DNA of 64,000 nucleotides from Cognatishimia maritima (GCF_900129685.1 NZ_FQWM01000005.1:131501-195500); one strand, 5' to 3'; numbered from the stretch's first letter, positions 17,054-26,187 are shown. The notes: generated by a model from the sequence alone, not told the origin. Program-made: numbers and translations.

Positions 17054-17086
17054 TGGGCACCTCCTTTCAATTGTTTCGCGTACCCC

Positions 17087-17115
17087 TAGCCTGCCATAGA
17101 ATTTTCATTTGTCAA
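17087..17115 (-). promoter_or_regulatory. Promoter for the arfB leader
   Basis: A consensus -35 TTGACA (17115-17110) is followed after 17 bases by AGGCTA (17092-17087), a weak -10; CAGGCT at 16-base spacing is the alternative. Transcription would start near 17080. Confidence 0.5.
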
Positions 17116-17240
17116 AACAAAATCATGTGGTTTTTTATGAAGGTTTCGCAAAATACTGCGGAGTGCCATAAAGTTGATCACAGAGAATTTGGCGCGTGGA
17201 TCATCCACGCGGCCAAGGATTTCGATATGCTTTTATCGGC

Positions 17241-18131
17241 TCAGGACGCCGCCGGGAGCCGGTATTCAACGATCTCGGTGCGTTGATAAAACATAAAGTT
17301 GTCGTCTGAGATCATGGTCAGCCGAACCTGACCATCGCTGTCTTCCCACACCGCAAGGCCTTCAAGGTTGTCGTGCACGCCTGTGCGCGTTTGCAACACC
17401 GTTTCTTCAGACCGAACCACGCCATCAGAGAGATCAAACCGCCTAACCCGCGTGCGAAACCCGATGCCATTGAACTTCCGCTCCAACAGGTAAAACAACC
17501 CATCCGGTCCAAAATCCGCCCCAACCGGGCGAAAGCCGTTGCGCGCGGGCAATGCGAAAGCCTGTGTCCAAACGCCTTTTTCAAAGCGATAAACCGCCAG
17601 ATCAGCGCCCTTTGGGTTCGGCGTCTCAGCCAATGTGTAAAGCCGCCCATGCGCGTCGATGGCCAAGGCTTCCAAAGAGCCGTTCGGTGCCATCTTCTTA
17701 AAATCCGCATGCCGTTTCAGCGGCTTCCCCAGCGTGCCGGGTTTGGCGTATGAAAACACGCGGTGACGGCCCTCAAATGACACGAATAAATGCCCATCTG
17801 CCCGTATCGCCAATCCTTCGGTGTCTCGATTGCGATCCCAGCGGATCGGGCCCTTGTGGTCATAGACCGGCAAGGCACGATCCATTTTGACGGCGCTTAG
17901 CTGTCCCTGCGCACGCTGCAGCTGACCCATCACAAGCGTGCCGCTATCGCTTAGCGCGGTGAAATTCGCGCCATCCGACGCAACTTCGATGGCGGAAAAC
18001 CCACCAAACCAAGCATCACTGCGGTTCCACTTCAATGTCGACACGTGCTGCGCCACCCCGTCGGGGGTCGCGCTGACTTGCCAACCGATCAGAACCGCGA
18101 GGCCTAGCGCGATTGCAAGACGTTTACGCAT
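17241..18131 (-). CDS. Esterase-like activity of phytase family protein, exported
   Basis: 296 residues with an N-terminal signal peptide (MRKRLAIALGLAVLIGW, cleavage near residue 21). The rest resembles the phytase-like esterase family beta-propeller: WFGGFSAIEVASDGANFTALSDSG, NRDTEGLAIRADGHLFVSFEG, SLEALAIDAHGRLY, PVGADFGPDGLFYLLER, DNLEGLAVWEDSDG. The repeated blade-like phrases with acidic residues suit a calcium-binding periplasmic hydrolase, but true activity is unknown. The first 28 bases overlap the end of mepA, so the two are coupled. Confidence 0.87.
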   Translation of the reverse strand: MRKRLAIALGLAVLIGWQVSATPDGVAQHVSTLKWNRSDAWFGGFSAIEVASDGANFTALSDSGTLVMGQLQRAQGQLSAVKMDRALPVYDHKGPIRWDRNRDTEGLAIRADGHLFVSFEGRHRVFSYAKPGTLGKPLKRHADFKKMAPNGSLEALAIDAHGRLYTLAETPNPKGADLAVYRFEKGVWTQAFALPARNGFRPVGADFGPDGLFYLLERKFNGIGFRTRVRRFDLSDGVVRSEETVLQTRTGVHDNLEGLAVWEDSDGQVRLTMISDDNFMFYQRTEIVEYRLPAAS

Positions 18132-19015
18132 TGGTTCGGAAGGTCCGCAATTGTGAGTTCTCTTTTGGGTTTTGGCTTCGGCGCGTTCGGATCAGGCGGT
18201 GGCGGGTTCAGGATACGATCGACCCAGCCCTCGGCCTCTTTGCAGCCATCCCCTGCCGGAGGTGGCGCTTGGTTCACGCAACCGGCGGCCCCATTCGGGC
18301 AACTGAGACGCACATGGAAATGATAGTGATGTCCCCACCACGGGCGGATTTTGCGCAGGTAGTCGCGATTGCCCGTTTCATCTTTGCACATCTGCACTTT
18401 GGCACCAGGGAAGACAAAAATTCGCGCCGTGCGCGGATCTTCGGCCGCAGCCTTCAGAATTTCATGGTGCTGCGGCGTCCAGTCACTGTTTACGTAGGCC
18501 CCGTTTGCGCGGCGCATGCTGATCGAACTGATCGCTTCCCGTTCAGCCGGTGTAAGATCCAGCCGTTTCGGCGGCAGCATCCAGATGTCGATATCCATGC
18601 CGATCTGGTGGCTCGCGTGCCCGGTCAGCATCGGCCCGCCGCGTGGCTGGCTGATGTCACCGATATAAAGCCCCTCCCAACCGGGCTGGCGCGCGGCTTT
18701 GGCGGACAAGGTTCTGATAAAATCGATTGTCTCTGGATGGCCCCAGTTGCGGTTTCTCGAGAGGCGCATCGCCTGCCAAGTCGGCCCGGTTTCGGGCAGC
18801 ATCGCCGCCCCAGCCATACAACCCTTGGCGTAGCTGCCGAAAGGCGCGGACGATTGCGATGACCCCTGCTTATGTGCCCCAAACAACTGCTTGGCCTCGA
18901 CGCCTTGCATGGCGGCGGGAATCTCTTGGCGCGTCGACACGCGCGTCGTTTCATGCTCGGATTTACAGGCTGACAGTGCCGCCATCAGGCCTATGAGTGC
19001 GAGGATGCGTCCCAT
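18104..19015 (-). CDS. mepA: Penicillin-insensitive murein endopeptidase, lipoprotein-like
   Basis: 303 residues. MepA cuts D-Ala-mDAP cross-links in peptidoglycan. Zinc and catalytic residues are in GHASHQIGMDIDIWM (about 132-146) and HYHFHVRL (about 229-236), the LAS-metallopeptidase pattern. Cysteines in CMAGA, MCKDE, SCPNGAAGC and GDGC probably form disulfides. The N-terminus ends in LSAC (C17), a lipobox, whereas E. coli MepA is soluble periplasmic. It overlaps the MFS gene upstream and the phytase-like gene downstream, forming a three-gene run. Confidence 0.94.
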   Translation of the reverse strand: MGRILALIGLMAALSACKSEHETTRVSTRQEIPAAMQGVEAKQLFGAHKQGSSQSSAPFGSYAKGCMAGAAMLPETGPTWQAMRLSRNRNWGHPETIDFIRTLSAKAARQPGWEGLYIGDISQPRGGPMLTGHASHQIGMDIDIWMLPPKRLDLTPAEREAISSISMRRANGAYVNSDWTPQHHEILKAAAEDPRTARIFVFPGAKVQMCKDETGNRDYLRKIRPWWGHHYHFHVRLSCPNGAAGCVNQAPPPAGDGCKEAEGWVDRILNPPPPDPNAPKPKPKRELTIADLPNQCVNVLQSR

Positions 19016-20355
19016 TCTGCTCGGTCCCCCTCTGGTTTTACCCAGAATAGCAGCACAAAGCCCACAAGGAAAAGAATGATTAGCGGTGTGATCCCAATCT
19101 GCTGGCTTCCGCTTATTGTGGTCGCCAGACCGATCGACAAAGGTGCGATAAACCCGGTGGCTTTGCCTGCCAATGCATACAGTCCAAAGGCTTCGGTCAT
19201 GTGCTCTGGGTCGGCTTGGCGGACCATCATCGTCCGGCTCGCAGATTGCAACGCGCCGCCTGCTGCGCCAATCAGCGCACCGATCACGTAAAAGACGATA
19301 TCGGGTAGTTTCGATCCCTCAGCAACGGCCATGCCAAAGACGCTGTCACGCGACACAAAGATGATCGCCACGGCCACCGCTGTCAGCACTAGGATGCAAA
19401 GGATGATCACCGGGAGCGGGCCAAACCGTTGGTCCATCCGGCCCCCCAAAACTGCAAAAATCGCGCCTGCGATGATCGCCAAGATAGCAAACTGGCCGAT
19501 GGCCGGAACACTCCATCCCAACACACCCGCCGCGTAGATGCCACCGAAGGTATACATCCCATTCAACCCATCGCGGTAGAACATTGAACTGCCCAGATAG
19601 GCAAACCGAGAAGGCGTCTTTGGCAGGTTGCGCACCGTCTGTTTGACGCGTGCAAGCGCCTCGGACATGGAAACCGACGCCGCTCCGGCAACCGGTGTTT
19701 TGTCGCGCACCCAAAGGAAAAAGGGCACCATGAAGACCATGAACCAAATGGCTGTCAGAGGTCCCACAGCGCGCGTGCCTTCTCTGGCGCTCCCGTCCAA
19801 CAGGCCAAAGCCCGGTGACAAACCGATCAAGGTTTTCCCGGTCTCAGCATTTTCAGCCAGAAACAGAAGCATGATCACCAAAGCAATCAGCCCGCCGAGG
19901 TAGCCAAAGGCCCATCCGTTGCCAGAGATGCGGCCGATTTCCTCTTCTGTGCCAAGATCGGGCAACATGGCGTTGGTGAAAATCGTCGCGAATTCCATGC
20001 CAAAGAGGCCAATCGCAAAGAGCACCAAGGTCAGCGTCAGGTTGAAGCTATCTGGTGCGGCGGTCCAAAGCCCGGCCGACCCGACGATATACATGACAGA
20101 GAAAAGCCAGATCCAGCGCATCCGGCGGCCAGAGCGGTCGGCGGCGGCGCCAAGGATCGGGGCCATCAAGGCAATCACGATCCCCGCAAGGCCCACACCC
20201 CAGCCCCAAGCGGCTTGTGCTGCGGCACCGCTGCCCATCAGCTCTTTGACGTAGGGCGCAAAGATGAATGTCAGCAGAAGGGTCGCGAAGGGCTGGCTTG
20301 CCCAATCAAAAAAGAACCAGCCCCAAATGCGTCGCCGTGTTGAATCTGCTGTCAT
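18991..20355 (-). CDS. MFS transporter, UMF1 (Atg22-like) family
   Basis: 454 residues, twelve hydrophobic helices. The UMF1 family start RRIWGWFFFDWASQPFATLLLTFIFAPYV, the LGAAADRSGRRMRWIW loop after helix 3 and GGALQSASRTMMVRQADPEHMTEAFGLYALAGKATGF near the end are characteristic. The substrate of bacterial members is unknown; yeast Atg22 exports amino acids from the vacuole. MTADSTRRR at 20355 is taken as start instead of an upstream in-frame codon at 20388. It overlaps mepA by 25 bases. Confidence 0.92.
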   Translation of the reverse strand: MTADSTRRRIWGWFFFDWASQPFATLLLTFIFAPYVKELMGSGAAAQAAWGWGVGLAGIVIALMAPILGAAADRSGRRMRWIWLFSVMYIVGSAGLWTAAPDSFNLTLTLVLFAIGLFGMEFATIFTNAMLPDLGTEEEIGRISGNGWAFGYLGGLIALVIMLLFLAENAETGKTLIGLSPGFGLLDGSAREGTRAVGPLTAIWFMVFMVPFFLWVRDKTPVAGAASVSMSEALARVKQTVRNLPKTPSRFAYLGSSMFYRDGLNGMYTFGGIYAAGVLGWSVPAIGQFAILAIIAGAIFAVLGGRMDQRFGPLPVIILCILVLTAVAVAIIFVSRDSVFGMAVAEGSKLPDIVFYVIGALIGAAGGALQSASRTMMVRQADPEHMTEAFGLYALAGKATGFIAPLSIGLATTISGSQQIGITPLIILFLVGFVLLFWVKPEGDRAEWDASSHS

Positions 20356-20420
20356 GCCAACCCCCTTTATGCAGGCCGACTTACGCAAGGTAATCTATCG
20401 AGCGCAAGGTTTTCCTGCCA

Positions 20421-20984
20421 CTAAGCCGCTTTCTGATCGAAACAGGGCTGATCTTGCATCGGGGGCCAAGGGCGGATGTCTTCTGCCTTGATCCATTGTG
20501 CAACCCATTCGGGCGGCGCGGCAGAAGCTTCATGGTGCCCCATCGCGTCGGCAACGCGCGCCGGTTTCACGATCCCCTTGGCATCGGTTACAGCGGTGCG
20601 AAACACCGCGTGGTTGGCACAGTCGCCGTTCATCTTCCAAATGGATTGTTCCACATACAGGAATTTGTCGTCCCAGCAGAGCCCCCGGCTGCGCATTTCG
20701 AACTTTTCAAACGGAAGGATACGGCGGCGATAACGTACAACGCTGCCTGCAACGGTCAGCCCCCACCGCTCGCGTTTCAGGGTGTCCATCAATCCCATCC
20801 GCACGGCCATTGGAATGCGCCCCAGATCATACATCGTCAACGTGCGGCCGTTGTTCAGTTCCATCCACATGTCGATGTCCTGCGGCCAGCAGCGGTGAGT
20901 GGAAATATGAGTGTCATAGATGCCCAACTCGGGCAGGGATTTGGCACGTTGCCAGCCCCAGATCATACGCAAATACGGGTACAC
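20421..20984 (-). CDS. Acyl-CoA thioesterase-like hotdog protein
   Basis: 187 residues of the single-hotdog thioesterase superfamily (4HBT type, related to THEM6-like proteins). Seen are DIDMWMELNNGRTLTMYDLGR, where the hotdog helix begins, RYRRRILPFEKFEMRSRGLCWDDKFLYVEQSIW in the sheet, and NHAVFRTAV. It probably hydrolyses an acyl-CoA in the cytoplasm; the substrate is unknown. It is transcribed toward the MFS gene, 65 bases before its start. Confidence 0.85.
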   Translation of the reverse strand: MYPYLRMIWGWQRAKSLPELGIYDTHISTHRCWPQDIDMWMELNNGRTLTMYDLGRIPMAVRMGLMDTLKRERWGLTVAGSVVRYRRRILPFEKFEMRSRGLCWDDKFLYVEQSIWKMNGDCANHAVFRTAVTDAKGIVKPARVADAMGHHEASAAPPEWVAQWIKAEDIRPWPPMQDQPCFDQKAA

Positions 20985-21112
20985 AGGCGGACTCCTTCGC
21001 GGTCAGAGATCGACACGCACGGGTTGATCGTCAACCGATGACCTCACGGCACCTTGTGATTTGACGTTACGGTGCTTAATTGTTTGGCCAACCAAACAAA
21101 GGAGTGATCGCC

Positions 21113-21394
21113 GTGGCCGCTATTGGTGCCCTATTCATGCTCGTACTGAACGCAGCGTTTTTCATCATGCTGATCCACATCATTATGAGCTGGCTGATTA
21201 ACTTCAACGTGCTGAACCTGCGCCAGCAGTTCGTCGCGCAAATCTGGTATGGCCTGAACCGACTGCTAGAGCCTGTCTACCGCCCGGTCCGCAATATCCT
21301 GCCAAACACTGGCCCTCTGGATCTTGCGCCGCTGGTGGTCTTTATCCTGATCATCTGGCTGCGCGATTTTGTTGTGCCGATGGTCTTTTTCTGA
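21113..21394 (+). CDS. YggT family membrane protein
   Basis: 93 residues with two long hydrophobic segments (about 1-30 and 70-92) and the family core RQQFVAQIWYGLNRLLEPVYRPVRNILPNTGPLDLAPLVVFILI. YggT proteins are small integral membrane proteins linked to osmotic tolerance and cell division in some bacteria. GTG 21113 is chosen because AAAGGAG lies seven bases before it; the frame is open further upstream to 21080 but lacks an RBS. Confidence 0.92.
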   Translation: MAAIGALFMLVLNAAFFIMLIHIIMSWLINFNVLNLRQQFVAQIWYGLNRLLEPVYRPVRNILPNTGPLDLAPLVVFILIIWLRDFVVPMVFF

Positions 21395-21470
21395 ACCCAT
21401 AAACCTTGCTGCAACCGGCGGTATGTGATTCATTTCCTGCGAACGAGCAGACGTCATCGCAGGAAAAATC

Positions 21471-23507
21471 ATGGCCGCCGCATCGCTATTGCGCGATATC
21501 TTTGGGTTTGACGGGTTTCGCCCCGGCCAAGAAGAGATCGTTGACGCTGTCGCCGCAGGCCAAAACGTTCTGGCAATCATGCCCACCGGCGGCGGAAAGT
21601 CGCTTTGCTTTCAACTTCCGGCTTTGATGCGCGATGGGATCACGGTGGTGATCTCTCCCTTGATTGCCCTGATGCGCGACCAGGTCCGCGCCCTGCGCGA
21701 AGCCGGGGTCGAGGCGGGTGCCTTGACCTCTGGCAACACAGAGGAAGAAACCGCCGAGGTTTGGGAAGCCATCGAAACGGGCCGCCTGAAACTTTTGTAT
21801 ATCGCCCCAGAACGGCTCGCCTCTGGGGCCGCGTTGGGGATGCTGCGCCGTATTGGGGTTTCGATGATTGCCGTCGACGAAGCCCATTGTGTCAGCCAAT
21901 GGGGCCATGATTTCCGCCCCGATTATTTGCGGATCGGAGAGCTGCGCCGCGCCCTGAATGTACCCGTCGCTGCCTTCACAGCGACCGCCGACAAAGAAAC
22001 GCGCGAAGAGATTGTTCAGCGACTGTTTGACGGCGAAGCGCCTGAAACCTTCCTTCATGGATTTGACCGCCCCAATATCCACCTGGCGTTTGGGGCCAAG
22101 GACAGCCCGCGCAAACAGATCCTTGACTTTGCAGCCGCCCGCAAAGGGCAATCGGGTATCGTTTATTGCGGCACCCGCGCCAAAACCGAAGCCTTGGCCA
22201 AAGCGCTGCGCGATGCAGGCCATTTGGCAGATCACTACCACGGGGGCATGGACCCAGAAGACCGCCGTTGGGTCGAAACCCGGTTTCAGCGCGAGGACGG
22301 GTTGATCGTTGTGGCCACGGTTGCTTTCGGCATGGGGATCGACAAGCCCGATATCCGCTGGGTTGCCCAAGCTGACCTGCCGAAATCCATTGAAAGCTAT
22401 TACCAGGAAATCGGCCGCGCGGGTCGTGATGGGGCACCTGCCGAAACCCTGACGCTTTTCGGCCCCGAAGATATCCGCCTGCGCCGGTCCCAGATTGACG
22501 AAGGCCTCGCACCTTCCGAACGCCGCGCCGCCGATCACGCGCGCCTGAATGCACTTTTAGGCCTTGCCGAAGCGCTGCATTGCCGTCGCTCTTCCCTGCT
22601 CCGGTACTTTGGCGAAACGCAGGTCACCTGCGGCAATTGCGATTTGTGCGATTCTCCTGCCGAGGTTTTTGACGGCACCGAAGCCGTGCGCAAAGCGCTG
22701 TCTGCAATCCTGCGCACCGGCGAATGGTTTGGCACCGGGCATTTGATCGACGTGTTGCTTGGCAATGAAACGGACCGCATGCGCCAAAGGGGGCACGATG
22801 CATTGCCAACCTTTGGAGTCGGGCGCGAGTTTGATAAACGCCAATGGCAGGCGGTGTTCCGGCAAATGATGGGCCACGACCTTGTGCGCCCAGACCCAGA
22901 GCGCCACGGCGCGCTGCGCATGACTGACGACGCGCTGCCTATTCTGCGCGGCGAAGCATCTATTCAGTTGCGCAAAGACAGCATTCGCAAGGCTTCTCGT
23001 GGGCCTTCCGTGAAGTCGCTGGTGAATGAAGAAGACGCGCCTTTGCTGTCTGCTCTCAAGGCAAAACGCCGCGCCTTGGCGGAGGCGGCCAAAGTGCCCG
23101 CTTATGTGATCTTCAATGACCGCACCTTGATCGAAATGGCCGAAACACGACCTTCATCGTTGGATGAGATGGCCCGTGTCGGCGGTGTTGGTGCCAAGAA
23201 ACTTGATCGTTATGGCGATGCTTTCCTTGCGGTTATCAATGGCGAAGCCGAAGCCGTACACCCGAGCCGCCGGAAACTGGCAGGGCGTCAGGCGGGGGAT
23301 GTCTTTGACCGACTTTTGGAAGCGCAGGCAGATTTGGCACGCGGCCCTGAAGGCATCGACAAACCGCTAAGCTGCTCTGCATCCTTGCTGGCCAAGGTCG
23401 CCGAAATACGGCCAAGCGATGAGGGCGCGATGCAGCGGCTGTTGGGGGACAAACGTGCCGAACGCTTTGCGACAGCCTTTCTGGACGTCCTGCAGCGCGC
23501 GGACTAA
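21471..23507 (+). CDS. recQ: ATP-dependent DNA helicase RecQ
   Basis: 678 residues, full length. A 3'-5' superfamily 2 helicase for recombination and fork repair. Domain order: helicase core with Walker A MPTGGGKS (38-45), DEAH (136-139), motif VI QEIGRAGRDG near 312; zinc-binding RecQ-Ct with cysteines in VTCGNCDLC; winged helix; and a C-terminal HRDC domain (VPAYVIFNDRTLIEMAETRP). A second short helical module follows (LLAKVAEIRPSDEGAMQRLLG), as seen in several alphaproteobacterial RecQ proteins. yaaA follows 31 bases downstream. Confidence 0.97.
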   Translation: MAAASLLRDIFGFDGFRPGQEEIVDAVAAGQNVLAIMPTGGGKSLCFQLPALMRDGITVVISPLIALMRDQVRALREAGVEAGALTSGNTEEETAEVWEAIETGRLKLLYIAPERLASGAALGMLRRIGVSMIAVDEAHCVSQWGHDFRPDYLRIGELRRALNVPVAAFTATADKETREEIVQRLFDGEAPETFLHGFDRPNIHLAFGAKDSPRKQILDFAAARKGQSGIVYCGTRAKTEALAKALRDAGHLADHYHGGMDPEDRRWVETRFQREDGLIVVATVAFGMGIDKPDIRWVAQADLPKSIESYYQEIGRAGRDGAPAETLTLFGPEDIRLRRSQIDEGLAPSERRAADHARLNALLGLAEALHCRRSSLLRYFGETQVTCGNCDLCDSPAEVFDGTEAVRKALSAILRTGEWFGTGHLIDVLLGNETDRMRQRGHDALPTFGVGREFDKRQWQAVFRQMMGHDLVRPDPERHGALRMTDDALPILRGEASIQLRKDSIRKASRGPSVKSLVNEEDAPLLSALKAKRRALAEAAKVPAYVIFNDRTLIEMAETRPSSLDEMARVGGVGAKKLDRYGDAFLAVINGEAEAVHPSRRKLAGRQAGDVFDRLLEAQADLARGPEGIDKPLSCSASLLAKVAEIRPSDEGAMQRLLGDKRAERFATAFLDVLQRAD

Positions 23508-23538
23508 GTGTCTTGAAACCTGAGGTGAAGGAGCAGCC

Positions 23539-24312
23539 ATGTTAGTCGTCGTTTCCCCGGCAAAACGTCTGGATTGGGACCCGGTCGCTACAGAGACCAC
23601 GACCCCAGCCTTGCATGATGAAGCCGAGAAGCTGGTGAAAACCGCGCGCAACCTGACGCTGGGCAATCTGCAGAAACTGATGGACCTCAGCCCCGACCTT
23701 GCAAAGTTGAACCGCGACCGATTCAAAGCCTTCGAGATGGTGCCCGACTCATTTGCAACCCGCCCGGCAGTCTATGCTTTCGCAGGCGACACCTACATTG
23801 GGCTAGAGGCCAAATCTCTGGATCAAGACGAAATGACGTGGGCGCAGGATCACCTGCGCATTCTGTCGGGCCTCTACGGTATCCTTCGCCCGTTGGACGC
23901 AATCCAGCCTTATCGCTTGGAAATGGGCAGTCGATTAAAAACCCGCCGGGGCAAGAACCTTTATGAATTCTGGCGCGATACCCTGTCCAAAAACCTCAAC
24001 GCGCAGGCCGAAGAGATCGGGGCCGACACATTGATCAACTGCGCCAGCCAAGAATATTTCGGCGCGGTGGACCTAAAACGTCTGAAGCTGCGGGTTGTCA
24101 CACCGGTGTTCATGGAACTCAAAAACGGTCAGCCCAAGATCGTCAGCTTCTTTGCCAAAAAGGCGCGCGGCAGCATGGCACGGTTCATCATTCAAAACCG
24201 CCTGACCGAGGCCGAAGCGATCAAAGACTTCGAACTTGGTGGCTACGCCTATCAGCCCGAGTTGAGCGAAGGCGATAAATGGGTGTTCCTGCGCGACTAC
24301 CCGGAAAGCTAA
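23539..24312 (+). CDS. yaaA: Peroxide stress protein YaaA
   Basis: 257 residues, the UPF0246 family. Family features: MLVVVSPAKRLDW at the start, LSGLYGILRPLDAIQPYRLEMG near residues 110-132 and FFAKKARGSMARFII near 205. In E. coli YaaA is induced by OxyR, lowers free iron under hydrogen peroxide stress and binds DNA through a helix-hairpin-helix-like element. Its stop abuts a 14-bp palindrome ACCAGCTAGCTGGT (24312-24325) between it and the convergent thiolase gene. Confidence 0.95.
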   Translation: MLVVVSPAKRLDWDPVATETTTPALHDEAEKLVKTARNLTLGNLQKLMDLSPDLAKLNRDRFKAFEMVPDSFATRPAVYAFAGDTYIGLEAKSLDQDEMTWAQDHLRILSGLYGILRPLDAIQPYRLEMGSRLKTRRGKNLYEFWRDTLSKNLNAQAEEIGADTLINCASQEYFGAVDLKRLKLRVVTPVFMELKNGQPKIVSFFAKKARGSMARFIIQNRLTEAEAIKDFELGGYAYQPELSEGDKWVFLRDYPES

Positions 24313-24324
24313 CCAGCTAGCTGG

Positions 24325-25500
24325 TCAAACACTCTCAATCGCCAGCGCAATACCCTGCCCACCGCCGATACACATGGTGATCAGGGCTTTGCCGCCCCCA
24401 ATGCGCTCCAACTCATAGAGCGCCTTAACGGTAATGATTGCACCTGTCGCGCCAACCGGGTGACCCAAAGCGATGGCCCCGCCGTTGGGATTCACCTTTG
24501 ACGGATCAAGCCCCAGACCTTTGTTCACGGCAATCGCCTGAGCGGCAAAGGCTTCGTTGGATTCGATGACATCAAAGTCATCGATCTTAAGTCCCGTCTT
24601 GGCCAAGAGATTTTCAACCGCAGGAACGGGACCGATTCCCATCACCTCGGGCCGCACGCCGGCGTGGCCATAACCCAGAATACGGGCGCGCGGTATGTGC
24701 CCTGCGGCCTCGGCAGCATCAGCACGCGCCAGAACCACAGCCGCCGCGCCGTCGTTGATGCCTGAAGCGTTCCCAGCTGTGACCGTGCCGTCTTTCTTGA
24801 ACACGGCGCGCAGGCTGGCGAGTTTTTCTGGGGTCGAAGCGGTGGGGTGTTCGTCTGTGTCAAAAGGAACCACCGCGCGCCGTTGCTGAATTTCGACCGG
24901 CGCGATTTCCGCCTTAAAACGCCCCTCGGCAATGGCCTTGGCCGCGCGCGTTTGGCTCTCCATCGCAAAGGCGTCCATGTCCTCGCGCGTGACACCATGC
25001 TCCGCCGCAACATTCTCTGCGGTGATGCCCATGTGGCCGGTGCCAAAGGGACAATTGAGCGCACCAAGCATCATGTCGAGCGTGCGGACATCCCCCATTT
25101 TCTGACCCCAACGTTGGGCGGGCACAACAAAGGGCGAACGGCTCATATTCTCGGCCCCACCTGCCAAGGCATAGTTTGCGTCTCTGAGCATCAAGGCCTG
25201 TGTGGCAGAAACGATGGCCTGCAATCCCGACCCGCACAGGCGGTTCACATTCATCGCAGGCGTTTCAATCGGCGCCCCCGCCTGCCTTGCAACAACACGG
25301 CTGAGATACATGTCGCGCGGTTCGGTGTTGATCACATGCCCCATCATAACGTGATCGATGTCATCGGCCTGAACGCCTGCGCGTTTAATCGCCGCCTTCG
25401 CCGCAACGGTGCCAAGATCAATCGGCGTAACGCCTGCCAGGCTTCCGCCAAAGGCCCCAATCGCAGTGCGAGCGCCGCCAAGTATTACGATATCTGTCAT
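24325..25500 (-). CDS. Acetyl-CoA C-acetyltransferase (thiolase)
   Basis: 391 residues, standard thiolase length. The active cysteine is in NVNRLCGSGLQAIVSA near residue 90, the second-domain motifs are NGGAIALGHPVGATGA with the catalytic His near 350 and CIGGGQGIALAIE with the second Cys near 380. It condenses two acetyl-CoA or cleaves beta-ketoacyl-CoA; the type is PhbA/AtoB-like, used in PHB synthesis or ketone and fatty acid catabolism. No phbB or CoA-transferase neighbours. It is divergent from an XRE-cupin regulator that may control it. Confidence 0.94.
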   Translation of the reverse strand: MTDIVILGGARTAIGAFGGSLAGVTPIDLGTVAAKAAIKRAGVQADDIDHVMMGHVINTEPRDMYLSRVVARQAGAPIETPAMNVNRLCGSGLQAIVSATQALMLRDANYALAGGAENMSRSPFVVPAQRWGQKMGDVRTLDMMLGALNCPFGTGHMGITAENVAAEHGVTREDMDAFAMESQTRAAKAIAEGRFKAEIAPVEIQQRRAVVPFDTDEHPTASTPEKLASLRAVFKKDGTVTAGNASGINDGAAAVVLARADAAEAAGHIPRARILGYGHAGVRPEVMGIGPVPAVENLLAKTGLKIDDFDVIESNEAFAAQAIAVNKGLGLDPSKVNPNGGAIALGHPVGATGAIITVKALYELERIGGGKALITMCIGGGQGIALAIESV

Positions 25501-25617
25501 CTGAACCTCCCAATGCTGCGCGCAGTCCTGTCAGTATGCTGCCGCAGCCAGCGGAAAACACAATGCTTTACGTCACGGCGAGTTGACAGAAACGACACTT
25601 CGGGGCAGGTCAGTGCC

Positions 25618-26181
25618 ATGAACACCGATAGCGAAATTCTAAATCTTCTTCCGGCCCGCCTGAAAGAAGCCCGCCGTGCGCAGGGGCTGTCTTTGGATGC
25701 CGTGGCCAAACTGTCCGGCGTCTCCCGCTCTATGGTCAGCCAGATCGAGCGCGGCGAAAGCAGCCCGACGATTGCGACTCTATGGAATTTGACGCGCGCG
25801 CTGCAGGTGGATTTTGCGGGGCTATTGGAAGATGGCGAGGCGACAGACCGCGTCGAGGTGTTGCGCGCCGCCAATACGCCTTCGATTGAGAACCGTGGCG
25901 AAGGCTGCAATATCCGCATTCTGTCCCCGCCCGAGGATGCCGGGCACCACGAGCTTTACGACCTGCGCTTTGCGCGTGACGGGAAACTCGACAGCAAAGC
26001 GCACAGCCGTGGCACGCGCGAACACCTCACGGTGATCGAAGGTCAGCTTCGCGTGGTCTCCGGCAATGCAATCGAAGAGGTTCACGCGGGTGATACCGCG
26101 CGCTATGCCGCAGACGTGCCGCATCGGATCGAAGCGATCAACGGCCCTGCGCGTGCTTTTCTAGTGGTGCAGAACGCCTGA
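25618..26181 (+). CDS. XRE family transcriptional regulator with cupin domain
   Basis: 187 residues. Helix-turn-helix at about 13-67 (RLKEARRAQGLSLDAVAKLSG, SMVSQIERGESSPTIATLWNLTRAL) and a C-terminal cupin_2 domain at about 110-185 (SRGTREHLTVIEGQLRVVSG, GDTARYAADVPHRIEAI). Such SutR/PuuR-type proteins sense a small molecule in the cupin. It is transcribed divergently from the thiolase gene across 117 bases. The start is ATG 25618; GGGGCAGG lies just upstream. Confidence 0.93.
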   Translation: MNTDSEILNLLPARLKEARRAQGLSLDAVAKLSGVSRSMVSQIERGESSPTIATLWNLTRALQVDFAGLLEDGEATDRVEVLRAANTPSIENRGEGCNIRILSPPEDAGHHELYDLRFARDGKLDSKAHSRGTREHLTVIEGQLRVVSGNAIEEVHAGDTARYAADVPHRIEAINGPARAFLVVQNA

Positions 26182-26187
26182 TCAAGG

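Larger units (their letters stand above)
16896..17080 (-). promoter_or_regulatory. Leader RNA of arfB with possible attenuation
   Basis: The 375-base gap between the esterase gene and arfB holds a leader on the arfB strand. From its inferred start near 17080 it carries a strong Shine-Dalgarno (AAAGGAGG, minus strand of 17060-17067), two overlapping mini-ORFs, the segments GGAACAG (17017-17023) and CAGCCCTT (16987-16994), both complementary to the terminator 5' arm, and the terminator itself. Leader-peptide-dependent or rescue-dependent control of arfB is inferred; a free-standing small RNA with a coding part is the alternative. The remaining bases, 17116-17240, show nothing clear. Confidence 0.5.

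Noticed and set aside
21486-22538. Long open frame of 350 codons antisense to recQ
   Set aside because: A by-product of GC-rich codons on the opposite strand; recQ motifs are complete on the plus strand.
24312-24325. Palindrome ACCAGCTAGCTGGT as a terminator
   Set aside because: Self-complementary without a loop and without a T-tract; probably coincidence at the convergent gene ends.
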